Part shown: positions 1 through 6,610 of the stretch, piece after piece | How positions within the stretch are numbered: position 1 is the stretch's first letter | Layout of the letters: each line of letters opens with the position of its first letter | Source of the DNA: CAZWMK01 sp964635065 | Lineage (GTDB): Bacteria; Pseudomonadota; Alphaproteobacteria; Sphingomonadales; Sphingomonadaceae | Reading direction: 5' to 3' | NCBI GenBank assembly: GCA_964635065.1 | Contig: CAZWMK010000075.1 | Span: 1-12,520, forward strand | DNA length: 12,520 nucleotides | Program-made: the position numbers and the translations under genes | The notes under the pieces: model-generated | The model's input: the letters and a program-made list of their open reading frames with translations, nothing else | What the model was told of the DNA's origin: nothing | Databases searched by the model: none

Positions 1-837
1 CAGTCCGAACAGCCGGTGCTGCTCGATTTCTGGGCGACCTGGTGCGGGCCGTGCAAACAACTGGGGCCAGTGCTCGACAAGGTCGCCTCCGCCTATGCCG
101 ACCGCGGAGTCAAGCTCGTCAAGATCGATGTCGATCAGAACCAGACGATCGCCGCGCAATTCCGGATCCAGTCGGTACCCACGGTCTATGCCGTTTATCA
201 GGGCCAGCCGATCGCCGACCTGACGCCCGCGCGCACCGAGCGCGAGCTTTCGGCCTATCTCGACCAGATTCTCGCTCAGCTGCCGATCGGTGGCGCCAAT
301 GCCGACACCGCTCCCGATATCGACGCCCATGTCGCGGCTGTGCGCGACGCGCTTGATGCCGGGCATGCCGAAGAAGCGGTGGCCGCCGTCGCGCAGTTGC
401 GCAGTATGGCGCCCGAACGGACCGAGCTGGCCGGGCTGCACGCCCGCGGCCTTGTGATGCTTGGCCGGATCGACGAAGCCGAGGCGATGCTGGCAGATGT
501 GCCTGCCGACGCGAATGATGCCACGGTCATTCAGGCCCGCGCCGCCATTGCGCTTGCACGCGAAGCGGGGCCGGTTGGCGACATTGCCGCCCTGCGCGCA
601 AAGATCGCCACCCAGCCCGACGATCATGCCAGCCGCTTCGAGCTTGCCAACAGCCTGATGGCGACGGGCGACCGCGACGGCGCGGCGGATCAACTGCTCG
701 ACATCATCCGCCGCGATCGAACGTGGAATGATGGCGCGGCGCGGGCGCGGCTGCTCAAGCTGTTCGAAGCGGTCGGCCTTGAAGACAACTGGGTTTCCGG
801 CCAGCGGCGCCGCCTGTCGGCAGTCCTGTTCACATGA
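1..837 (+). CDS. cnoX: Thioredoxin/TPR co-chaperone, CnoX (YbbN)-like, 5' end outside window
   Basis: The reading frame is open from base 1, so the true start lies upstream; 278 codons are visible. The first ~90 residues are a thioredoxin fold with WCGPC (visible residues 14-18) and the cis-proline stretch SVPTVYAVYQG. The remainder is an alpha-helical TPR-like region ending in the family-typical RRRLSAVLF tail. Known from the family: YbbN/CnoX proteins hold unfolding or oxidised clients and hand them to GroEL or DnaK in the cytoplasm. E. coli CnoX has lost the CXXC pair, whereas this protein keeps both cysteines, so it may also act as a thiol reductase (inference). Its stop codon overlaps the start of the LON-domain gene in ATGA, which indicates translational coupling. 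Confidence 0.88.
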   Translation, partial: QSEQPVLLDFWATWCGPCKQLGPVLDKVASAYADRGVKLVKIDVDQNQTIAAQFRIQSVPTVYAVYQGQPIADLTPARTERELSAYLDQILAQLPIGGANADTAPDIDAHVAAVRDALDAGHAEEAVAAVAQLRSMAPERTELAGLHARGLVMLGRIDEAEAMLADVPADANDATVIQARAAIALAREAGPVGDIAALRAKIATQPDDHASRFELANSLMATGDRDGAADQLLDIIRRDRTWNDGAARARLLKLFEAVGLEDNWVSGQRRRLSAVLFT

Positions 838-1481
838 CCCCGCGCCACGGTCCCGACAGCCTGCCCGGCACGATCCCGGTTTTTCCGCTGACCGGCGCCT
901 TGCTGCTGCCGCGCGCCAGCCTGCCGCTCAACATCTTCGAGCCGCGCTATCTGGCAATGGTACGCGACGCGATCGCCAAGGACCGGCTGATCGGCATGGT
1001 GCAACCGCGCAATGATGACGATCCGCCCGCGCTCTACGCGGTCGGCGGTCTTGGACGGATCACGCAGTTCGCCGAAAGCGAGGATGGCCGCTTCCTGATC
1101 GTTCTGACAGGCATCTGCCGTTTTCGCATCACCCGCGAACTGGAGACGGACCAGCCCTATCGCACCGTTGTCGCAAGCTATGCTGATTTTGCAGACGACT
1201 GGCAGCAGCCCGCACCGCTTTCGCACGGCGAACGCGCGGCACTGGAAGACGGCTTGCGCCGGTACCTCGACAGTCAGGACATGTCTGCCGACTGGGACGC
1301 CGTCGCAACTGCCGACGATGAGTCGCTGGTCAATTCCCTGTGCGGCGTTTGCCCTTTCGAAGCCGCAGAGAAGCAGGCGCTGCTTGAAGCGCCCGACCTG
1401 CATCAGCGCACCAGCATCCTGACGACTCTCATGTCCTTTGCCGCGGGCGATGACGGGCATGACGGTCAGACCATGCATTGA
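834..1481 (+). CDS. LON N-terminal substrate-binding domain protein
   Basis: This 215-aa protein consists of the LON N-terminal (PUA-like) domain alone. The start GTIPVFPLTGALLLPRASL followed by NIFEPRYLAMV at about residues 12-45 is the diagnostic opening of the family, and a helical part fills the C-terminal half. There is no AAA+ Walker motif and no Ser-Lys protease domain, so it is not the Lon protease. Stand-alone LON-domain proteins of about 200 aa are common in alphaproteobacteria; their role is unproven and is presumed to be substrate recognition or adaptor work in proteolysis. The ATG lies inside the stop of the preceding thioredoxin/TPR gene (ATGA at 834-837), so the two are probably cotranslated, which fits a shared protein-quality-control role. 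Confidence 0.88.
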   Translation: MTPRHGPDSLPGTIPVFPLTGALLLPRASLPLNIFEPRYLAMVRDAIAKDRLIGMVQPRNDDDPPALYAVGGLGRITQFAESEDGRFLIVLTGICRFRITRELETDQPYRTVVASYADFADDWQQPAPLSHGERAALEDGLRRYLDSQDMSADWDAVATADDESLVNSLCGVCPFEAAEKQALLEAPDLHQRTSILTTLMSFAAGDDGHDGQTMH

Positions 1482-1494
1482 GGAGTTCAGGCCC

Positions 1495-1674
1495 ATGACC
1501 GCCGACATCGACCCGCGCCTGCTTGAAATCCTCGTTTGTCCGGTGACGCATACGCCGCTGCGCCTTGACCGCCTTCGCCAGGAACTGATCAGCGAAGCGG
1601 CCAGGCTGGCTTATCCGATCAGGGATGGCATCCCGATCATGCTGCCCGAAGAAGCGCGCGCGCTGGACGAGTGA
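1495..1674 (+). CDS. Trm112-like small protein (YcaR/UPF0434 type)
   Basis: A 59-aa protein that begins 13 bp after the LON-domain stop. I chose the ATG at 1495 because AGGAG at 1481-1485 sits 9 nt upstream; the longer in-frame start at 1438 would overlap the LON gene by 44 bp and adds residues foreign to the family. The match is LLEILVCPVTHTPL near the N-terminus and AYPIRDGIPIMLPEEAR at the C-terminus, the characteristic ends of bacterial Trm112-like proteins. Eukaryotic and archaeal Trm112 activates methyltransferases; the bacterial role is undefined. Only one cysteine (Cys15) is left at the site where zinc-binding relatives have CPxC, so it probably binds no zinc (inference). Confidence 0.85.
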   Translation: MTADIDPRLLEILVCPVTHTPLRLDRLRQELISEAARLAYPIRDGIPIMLPEEARALDE

Positions 1675-1676
1675 GC

Positions 1677-1740
1677 CACGAGACGTCGTGCCCTGACAAC
1701 TGGCCTGTGGGAGCGCGGCTCTGGGCGTGGGCACACGGCC
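1677..1740. terminator. Inverted repeats between convergent genes, possible weak terminator
   Basis: The 72-bp gap between the convergent Trm112-like and UbiH-like genes is filled by inverted repeats. CACGA/TCGTG (1677-1681 and 1686-1690) closes a 4-nt loop right after the stop. GGCCTGTG (1702-1709) pairs with CACAcGGCC (1732-1740) with one bulged C, and GAGC-GCG-GCTC (1711-1721) sits inside that loop. Neither strand has a T-tract after the stems, so this is at best a non-canonical bidirectional stop signal. Confidence 0.3.
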
Positions 1741-1746
1741 CGCGCT

Positions 1747-2982
1747 TCAGGCCAGCTCGCCCCGCAAGAGGGCTGGCAGGTCGCCAGTTTCGCCGCGTGC
1801 TTCGGCCATGAAAAAGCGCTTGAGCGGCGTAATGCGTTCGACAGCCGCCACCCCGGCCTGTCGCAGGCGCGAAAACAGTGGATTACGCACGGCGAAGACA
1901 CGATTCAAGATATCGGTCGCTGCCAGCACCATCATGTTGTCCAGCCCGCGCCAGCGCGCATAACGCGCCAGCACCTGGGTGTCGCCGAGATCAAGGCCCA
2001 GCCGGGCACTTTCCGCCAGCACCTGCGTCAGGGCTGCGACATCGCGCAAGCCGAGATTCAGGCCCTGACCTGCGATCGGATGCATGCCATGCGCGGCATC
2101 GCCCACAAGGACAAGACGCTGATCGATGTAACTCTGGCTGTTGTGGAAGCCAAGGGGATAGGAGGACAGCGGCGTAATCAGCTCGATGGCCCCCAACGCG
2201 TCTTGCATCCGCTTTTCGATTTCGGCCTTAATGGCGCGCGGCGACAGCTTGAGCGTGGCCTCGGCATTTTTGCCCTCGACCGTCCAGACAATGGCCGAAC
2301 GGTGTCGTCCATCGGCATCATCGGTCATTGGCAGGATGGCGAACGGTCCGGTTTCGTAGAAAATCTCGAACGCGACATTGGCATGCGGGCGTTCATGACT
2401 GATCGTCGTGATGATTGCCGTCTGTTCGTAACGCCAGTGGGCAATGCGGATGCCAGCCTGTTCGCGGATGACGGAGCGCCGGCCGTCGGCGGCGATCAGC
2501 AGCGGGGCGCGCAACTCCTGGCCATCGGCTAGGTGCACGGTGACGCCTGCATCGTCACGGACGATATGCTCCGCCCGCGCTGGCGCATGAAGGGCGATGC
2601 CCGCCGCCTTGCGGCCCGCATCATAAAGCGCCAGCCGCAGCCGCCGGTTTTCAAACATGTAGCCCAGCGGCCCACCCTGTCCGCCGCTGCTTTCGTCACG
2701 GGTGTCGAACAGCAGATGGCGCGGTGCATCACGATCAATGACGCGAATCATTTCAATCGGGCTGCCATGACCATCAAGCGCATCCGCAAGGCCTATCACA
2801 CGCAACATGCGCGCCGATGCACTGGAGATGGCCGAGGTGCGCCCATCGAAGCTGGGTGCCAGCGTCGTTTCGAGTTGCGCACTATCGACAACCGCCGAGG
2901 TCAGGCCATGTGCGTCAAGCGCAAGCGCAAGCGTCATGCCGACAAGGCCGCCGCCGATGATGATCACGTCTGTCTGGCTCAT
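1747..2982 (-). CDS. UbiH/UbiF/COQ6-family FAD-dependent monooxygenase (ubiquinone biosynthesis hydroxylase)
   Basis: A 411-aa class A flavoprotein monooxygenase. Motifs in order: the dinucleotide-binding GGGLVG at residues 10-15 within DVIIIGGGLVG, the LLIAADGRRS segment (D166-G167, the DG motif), and LVGDAAHGMHPIAGQG with G294-D295 (the GD motif that binds the FAD ribityl chain). The HPIAGQGLNLGLRD signature is typical of the ubiquinone-ring hydroxylases UbiH, UbiF, VisC and COQ6. The enzyme is expected to hydroxylate a ring carbon of the ubiquinone precursor at the inner membrane with O2 and NAD(P)H. Alphaproteobacterial members (UbiL, UbiM and others) differ in which ring positions they modify, and I cannot assign regiospecificity. 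I prefer the ATG at 2982 because GGGA on the minus strand lies 6 nt upstream of it; an in-frame ATG at 2988 abuts that same sequence too closely. Confidence 0.9.
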   Translation of the reverse strand: MSQTDVIIIGGGLVGMTLALALDAHGLTSAVVDSAQLETTLAPSFDGRTSAISSASARMLRVIGLADALDGHGSPIEMIRVIDRDAPRHLLFDTRDESSGGQGGPLGYMFENRRLRLALYDAGRKAAGIALHAPARAEHIVRDDAGVTVHLADGQELRAPLLIAADGRRSVIREQAGIRIAHWRYEQTAIITTISHERPHANVAFEIFYETGPFAILPMTDDADGRHRSAIVWTVEGKNAEATLKLSPRAIKAEIEKRMQDALGAIELITPLSSYPLGFHNSQSYIDQRLVLVGDAAHGMHPIAGQGLNLGLRDVAALTQVLAESARLGLDLGDTQVLARYARWRGLDNMMVLAATDILNRVFAVRNPLFSRLRQAGVAAVERITPLKRFFMAEARGETGDLPALLRGELA

Positions 2983-3097
2983 AGCCATTCCCTATTACGC
3001 CCAGCGCCAGATGGCAAAGGCGCCATTCGTCGCAGATAAAATGATTAAATTTTATGCACATTTTCAATGTTGATTAATTCATGATCACATCAGGGAC
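2983..3097. promoter_or_regulatory. AT-rich divergent intergenic region, probable promoter of the UbiH-like gene
   Basis: Positions 3035-3090 form an AT-rich island of about 55 bp in otherwise GC-rich DNA, upstream of the minus-strand UbiH-like gene. On the minus strand the best sigma-70-like pair is TTGAAA (3067-3062), an 18-nt spacer and CATTTT (3043-3038); a TTTAAT hexamer at 3049-3044 is a better -10 but lacks a good -35. On the plus strand a TAAAAT hexamer lies at 3037-3042. The region is promoter-like in composition, but no single start site can be fixed from sequence. Confidence 0.4.
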
Positions 3098-3137
3098 GGC
3101 GCAGGCCGATATTCGAGAGAAAACCGTGGTCAGGCAA

Positions 3138-3154
3138 TTGGCACGATCTTTGGA
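3138..3154 (+). promoter_or_regulatory. Sigma-54-like promoter element before the candidate small RNA
   Basis: TTGGCACGATCTTTGGA fits the sigma-54 consensus YTGGCACG-N4-TTGCW at every fixed position except the -12 C, which is G. The GG of the -24 element (3140-3141) and the GG in the -12 position (3152-3153) are 12 bp apart, the required spacing. Transcription would start near 3165, giving an RNA of about 86 nt that ends at the terminator. The lost C of the -12 GC pair normally weakens such promoters, so function is uncertain. Confidence 0.4.
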
Positions 3155-3217
3155 TAGCGGGGGAAGTGAACGCGCGTTGCGTTCTCGCTCGCTCGGGCTG
3201 ATACCAGCTCTGACTAT

Positions 3218-3250
3218 CGGCCGGAGGCAAAATCTCCGGCCGCTTTTTTT
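3218..3250 (+). terminator. Strong rho-independent terminator
   Basis: Perfect 9-bp arms CGGCCGGAG (3218-3226) and CTCCGGCCG (3234-3242) enclose a 7-nt loop GCAAAAT. They are followed by C and then seven T residues (3244-3250). This is a textbook intrinsic terminator for plus-strand transcription. No protein gene on that strand ends before it, so it must end a small RNA or act as an attenuator 107 bp before the ftsK start. Confidence 0.9.
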
Positions 3251-3268
3251 ACGCAGTGCGCTCCGTGC

Positions 3269-3297
3269 TTGACCTGACCGGGGTGCAGTCGGCACTT
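3269..3297 (+). promoter_or_regulatory. Possible ftsK promoter
   Basis: TTGACC (3269-3274) is a good -35 element 18 bp after the terminator T-tract. With a 17-bp spacer the -10 position is GCACTT (3292-3297), a poor match. ftsK needs either a promoter here or read-through of the terminator. Weakly supported. Confidence 0.25.
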
Positions 3298-3357
3298 TGG
3301 TCTGCGAAAGGCGGCGCGCATCGGTGGTCAGGCGCCTGCTGTTTCGGGGGAATGTAC

Positions 3358-5691
3358 ATGGCTCGCTCTGTTTCCGCGCGTCGGCCGGCACTTTTGCCGT
3401 CTGCCTGGGTTCGTTTTGCCGAACGCATGGCAGTTGTGACCGGCGGAGCGCTTCTGGTGATGCTGGCCCTGGCCCTGGCGCTCGCGCTGCTCAGCCATGA
3501 CGCGCTCGATCCCTCGCTCAACCGCGCGACGGTCCGACCACCGGAAAACTGGCTGGGCATGCCCGGCGCCTATGCCGCCGATCTTCTGCTGCAATTTTTC
3601 GGCCTTGGTATCTGGATCGGCCTGCCCGCCATGGCTGTCATCGGCGTGCGCATCGGGCGCGGCCAGCCGATGGAGGCACGCCGCCGTTATCTGTGGGCGA
3701 CATTTGCCGCCATTCTTTGCCTCGCCGGCGCGCTGGGCATTGCCGCCTTCGACATGCCCAGCCTGCCTGCGGGACCGGGCGGGCTGGTCGGACTTGCCGG
3801 GTCCACGCTGACGACAGCGGCAGCCGGTCTGCTGCCGCCCCATATGCCGCCGCTTGTCGTCACCGGTACCCTGGGCGGCTTTCTGGCGATCGCGGCGCTG
3901 GTCTTTGCCATCTGGGGCATGGGCATCGACCGGATGACGTGGCAGCTATGGCTGAAACGCGGCGATGCCGTGGTCCAGCAGTCGCGCGGCCATATCCGGG
4001 GGATCAACCGGCGCAACAGCGCGAAAGCGACAGCCGACACGGACACGAGTGCCGCGGATGCGCCCCTTGTCGAAGTCATCGAAGAGCCGGAGCCGCCCAA
4101 ATCGCGCGTCAGCGAACGCGCGGCCGCGCCCACCCCGTCAAAACGGGCGGCAAGCGAACGGCAGGCCAGCCTTGACCTCAAGGACAGCTTCAAGCTGCCC
4201 GCCCTGTCACTCCTGAAGCCCGTGCCAAAGGAAAAGGGTCAGCGCATCGATCCGGCCGCACTGGAACAGAATGCGCGCCTTCTGGAATCGGTGCTCGAGG
4301 ATTTCGGGGTCAAAGGCGAAATTGTCGAAGTCCGGCCCGGCCCCGTCGTCACCATGTATGAACTGGAACCGGCACCGGGCATCAAGGCCAGCCGCGTCAT
4401 TGGCCTTGCCGATGATATTGCGCGCTCGATGTCCGCCATTTCGGCCCGTGTCGCCGTGGTGCCGGGACGTAACGTCATCGGCATCGAATTGCCGAACGTG
4501 AAACGCGAGATGGTATCGCTGACCGAACTGCTGGCATCCTCGGCATTCGAGGATCAGAATGCCGCGCTGCCACTGGTACTGGGCAAGAATATCGCCGGTG
4601 ATCCGGTGATCGCCGATCTGGCGCCCATGCCGCACCTGCTCATCGCAGGCACGACCGGTTCGGGCAAATCGGTCGGCCTGAACGCCATGATCCTGTCGCT
4701 GCTCTATCGCCTGACGCCCAGCCAGTGCCGGCTCATCATGATTGACCCGAAGATGCTGGAACTGTCGGTTTATGACGGCATTCCGCATCTGTTATCACCT
4801 GTCGTCACCGAACCGGCCAAGGCGATCCGTGCGCTCAAATGGGCTGTCGAACAGATGGAAGACCGCTATCGCATGATGGCGTCGATCAATGTCCGCTCGC
4901 TCAGCGGCTTCAACCAGCGGGTGCGCGAATCAAAGGCGACCGGCAAGCCGTTCGTGCGCAAGGTCCATACCGGCTACGACCCCGAAAGCGGCCAGCCGAT
5001 CTACGAGAGCGAGAATCTCGAATTCGAGACGCTGCCGCTCATTGTCGTCATCGTCGACGAGCTGGCCGATCTCATGATGACGGCAGGCAAGGAAGTCGAA
5101 TTCCTGATCCAGCGGCTGGCGCAAAAGGCGCGGGCGGCCGGCATCCACCTCATCATGGCAACCCAGCGTCCGTCGGTCGACGTCATTACCGGTGTCATCA
5201 AGGCCAACCTACCGACGCGCATCAGCTTTCAGGTCACCTCGAAGATCGACAGTCGCACCATCCTCGGCGAACAGGGGGCCGAGCAGTTGCTGGGCAAGGG
5301 CGACATGTTGTTCATGCCGGGCGGCAAGCAGACCGCGCGCATCCACGGCCCCTTCGTTTCGGACGAGGAGGTCGAAGCCGTCGCCGATCACTGGCGCGAA
5401 CAGGGCATGCCGGATTATATTCAGGCCGTCACCGAAGAGCCGGAAGGCAGCGAGCAGCTGGGTCTGACATTCGATGCCGACGATGGCGAGACCGACGTCT
5501 ATCGGCGTGCCGTTCAGATCGTGGCGCAAAGCCAGAAGGCATCGACCAGCTACATCCAGCGGCAACTCCGCATCGGTTACAACAGCGCCGCGCGGCTTAT
5601 CGAACGCATGGAAAGCGAAGGGCTGGTAGGCGCCGCAGACCATGTCGGCCGCCGCGAGGTGCTGATCGACACCGATGGCAACCGGCTCTAG
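3358..5691 (+). CDS. ftsK: DNA translocase FtsK
   Basis: A 777-aa FtsK/SpoIIIE translocase that anchors at the division septum and pumps chromosomal DNA so the dif-containing termini can be resolved by XerCD. The N-terminus has about four transmembrane segments (roughly 26-46, 72-97, 111-131, 163-188), followed by a charged and proline-containing linker to about 290. The alpha domain follows at about 297-380. The motor carries Walker A GTTGSGKS (431-438) and Walker B LIVVIVDE (561-568). The C-terminal gamma winged helix begins near 715 (RRAVQIVAQSQKASTSYIQR). I chose the ATG at 3358 because GGGGGAA (3346-3352) lies 5 nt upstream; an in-frame ATG at 3352 overlaps this ribosome site and a GTG at 3256 abuts the terminator. 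Length is normal for alphaproteobacteria. lolA follows after 75 bp on the same strand, a frequent pairing. Confidence 0.97.
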   Translation: MARSVSARRPALLPSAWVRFAERMAVVTGGALLVMLALALALALLSHDALDPSLNRATVRPPENWLGMPGAYAADLLLQFFGLGIWIGLPAMAVIGVRIGRGQPMEARRRYLWATFAAILCLAGALGIAAFDMPSLPAGPGGLVGLAGSTLTTAAAGLLPPHMPPLVVTGTLGGFLAIAALVFAIWGMGIDRMTWQLWLKRGDAVVQQSRGHIRGINRRNSAKATADTDTSAADAPLVEVIEEPEPPKSRVSERAAAPTPSKRAASERQASLDLKDSFKLPALSLLKPVPKEKGQRIDPAALEQNARLLESVLEDFGVKGEIVEVRPGPVVTMYELEPAPGIKASRVIGLADDIARSMSAISARVAVVPGRNVIGIELPNVKREMVSLTELLASSAFEDQNAALPLVLGKNIAGDPVIADLAPMPHLLIAGTTGSGKSVGLNAMILSLLYRLTPSQCRLIMIDPKMLELSVYDGIPHLLSPVVTEPAKAIRALKWAVEQMEDRYRMMASINVRSLSGFNQRVRESKATGKPFVRKVHTGYDPESGQPIYESENLEFETLPLIVVIVDELADLMMTAGKEVEFLIQRLAQKARAAGIHLIMATQRPSVDVITGVIKANLPTRISFQVTSKIDSRTILGEQGAEQLLGKGDMLFMPGGKQTARIHGPFVSDEEVEAVADHWREQGMPDYIQAVTEEPEGSEQLGLTFDADDGETDVYRRAVQIVAQSQKASTSYIQRQLRIGYNSAARLIERMESEGLVGAADHVGRREVLIDTDGNRL

Positions 5692-5766
5692 AAGGGGGCA
5701 ATTCAGACCGGGTTCAAGCCGCGCGGGCTAGTAATGAGGCCGATGTTCAACAGGAAAGCAGGATTC

Positions 5767-6375
5767 ATGCGCCTTATCCGCTCGTTCATTGCAGCACTTG
5801 CCCTGACGCTCGGCGGCGCCTTTCCGGCGCACGCATCGTTGCCGGAACTGTCGCGGCACCTGTCCGAAACCCGCACCATGACCGCTGATTTCATCCAGAC
5901 AGCGGCCAATGGCAATGTCGCGCGTGGCAAAGTGACGCTGGCGCGACCGGGCAAAGTCCGCTTCCAGTATGAAAAGGGCGTGCCGCTGCTGGTTGTTGCC
6001 AATGGCGGCAGCCTCGCGATGATCGATTATGAAGTGGCGCAAGTCTCGAAATATCCTATTCGCTCGACCCCGCTGTCGGTTCTGCTCGATGCCAATCCGG
6101 ACCTCGCGAAATATGCGCGCATCGTTTCCAGTACCGCGCAGGCGCTGACGGTCGAAGCGCGCGACCGCAAGCACCCCGAATATGGCGTGATCACAATCTA
6201 TTTCTCCCGCAGCGCGACGGCACCAGGCGGTCTTGCGCTGGAGGCCTGGCGCGTCCTTGATGCGCAAGGCAATGTGACGCAGGTGACGCTTGAAAATGTC
6301 CGGTTCAACGTGCCGGTCGACAAGAATCTCTTCACGTACCGCGACCCGCGCATACGTCGCCCGGCGGGCCGATAA
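5767..6375 (+). CDS. lolA: Outer-membrane lipoprotein carrier protein LolA
   Basis: A 202-aa periplasmic chaperone that takes lipoproteins from the LolCDE complex and carries them to the outer membrane. Residues 1-23 are a signal peptide (MRLIRSF, a hydrophobic core, then AHA before SLPEL). The mature part has the LolA pattern: MTADFIQTAANGNVARGKVT, then the beta-rich RPGKVRFQYEKG and LVVANGGSLAMIDYE, and near the end NVTQVTLENVRFNVPVDKNLF. The ATG at 5767 is preferred because it starts directly at the signal peptide and has AGGAAA (5752-5757) 9 nt upstream; the in-frame ATG at 5734 would add 11 residues ahead of it. It is likely cotranscribed with ftsK. Confidence 0.94.
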   Translation: MRLIRSFIAALALTLGGAFPAHASLPELSRHLSETRTMTADFIQTAANGNVARGKVTLARPGKVRFQYEKGVPLLVVANGGSLAMIDYEVAQVSKYPIRSTPLSVLLDANPDLAKYARIVSSTAQALTVEARDRKHPEYGVITIYFSRSATAPGGLALEAWRVLDAQGNVTQVTLENVRFNVPVDKNLFTYRDPRIRRPAGR

Positions 6376-6459
6376 CGCACGGTTCGTCGCAACCGGCGAG
6401 GTCGGCCATTGAAAGCGCACCGCCTGCTTCCTAATTCAGATTGGCAGGGCAGTGCGGCG

Positions 6460-6487
6460 GACCGGGTTTGCCCCCTGTTTCCCGGTC
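6460..6487. repeat. Inverted repeat downstream of lolA
   Basis: GACCGGG (6460-6466) and CCCGGTC (6481-6487) are perfect 7-bp arms around a 14-nt loop, 85 bp past the lolA stop. There is no T-tract afterwards, so it is not a canonical terminator, although a stem here could still protect or stop the ftsK-lolA message. Confidence 0.35.
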
Positions 6488-6525
6488 GGCCAATGCATCA
6501 CCTGCACGCGTGACGAGCGCAAACC

Positions 6526-6557
6526 GGCCCCCGTTCCAAGCCCCCGGAGCGGGGGCC
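6526..6557. repeat. Competing GC inverted repeats upstream of xthA
   Basis: One G-tract, GGGGGCC (6551-6557), can pair with either of two C-tracts. One is GGCCCCC at 6526-6532 (7 bp, 18-nt loop); the other is GCCCCC at 6540-6545 (6 bp with GGGGGC 6551-6556, tight loop). The two stems exclude each other. There is no T-tract. The remainder of the 235-bp lolA-xthA gap (6376-6610) shows no ORF I would support. Confidence 0.45.
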
Positions 6558-6574
6558 AAATTGCACCAGCCCCG

Positions 6575-6603
6575 TTGCCGTGACGCGCGCGGCCTCGTAA
6601 AGC
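6575..6603 (+). promoter_or_regulatory. Possible xthA promoter
   Basis: TTGCCG (6575-6580), a 17-bp spacer and TAAAGC (6598-6603) lie so that transcription would begin at or next to the A of the xthA ATG (6611), 7 nt after the -10. That would give a leaderless message, in line with the lack of a clear ribosome site before xthA. The -10 match is only partial. Confidence 0.3.
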
Positions 6604-6610
6604 GTGAATA

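Larger units (their letters stand above)
3104..3250 (+). ncRNA. Candidate small structured RNA (or long ftsK leader with attenuator)
   Basis: There is no plausible ORF here, yet the stretch ends in a perfect rho-independent terminator and contains nested complementary segments. GGCCGATA (3104-3111) pairs perfectly with TATCGGCC (3215-3222). TGGTCAG (3127-3133) pairs with CTG-at-ACCA (3198-3206). GAACGC (3168-3173) pairs with GCGTTC (3179-3184). A triple tandem CTCG repeat (3184-3195) lies between. Two models fit: a transcript of about 150 nt with the outer stem as closing helix, or one of about 86 nt starting near 3165 from the sigma-54-like element at 3138-3154. The outer stem overlaps the 5' arm of the terminator (3218-3226), so it could also act as an antiterminator for ftsK. 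I recognise no known RNA family; the long-stem form recalls 6S RNA, but I see no specific 6S match. Confidence 0.5.

Noticed and set aside
690..1508. 272-aa open frame on the minus strand across the thioredoxin/TPR and LON genes
   Set aside because: It lies antisense to two clearly recognisable genes, and its translation shows no domain. Long antisense frames are expected in GC-rich DNA.
3070..3088. FNR-like site TTGAT...ATCA in the AT-rich region
   Set aside because: The spacing between half-sites is too long for TTGAT-N4-ATCAA, and AT-rich DNA gives such partial matches by chance.
3104..3222. Assignment of the intergenic RNA as SRP RNA or 6S RNA
   Set aside because: GGTCAG and the long stem are only superficial likenesses. 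The SRP tetraloop signature is absent and no specific 6S match was seen; the location is also not where alphaproteobacterial 6S RNA usually lies.
3256..3357. Upstream GTG start for ftsK adding 34 residues
   Set aside because: It begins 6 bp after the terminator T-tract, lacks a ribosome site and adds non-conserved residues. The ATG at 3358 has a good GGGGGAA site.
4839..5888. 349-aa open frame on the plus strand inside and past ftsK
   Set aside because: It is an Arg/Gly/Ala-rich translation of the ftsK motor region in another frame. The FtsK frame with Walker motifs is certain.
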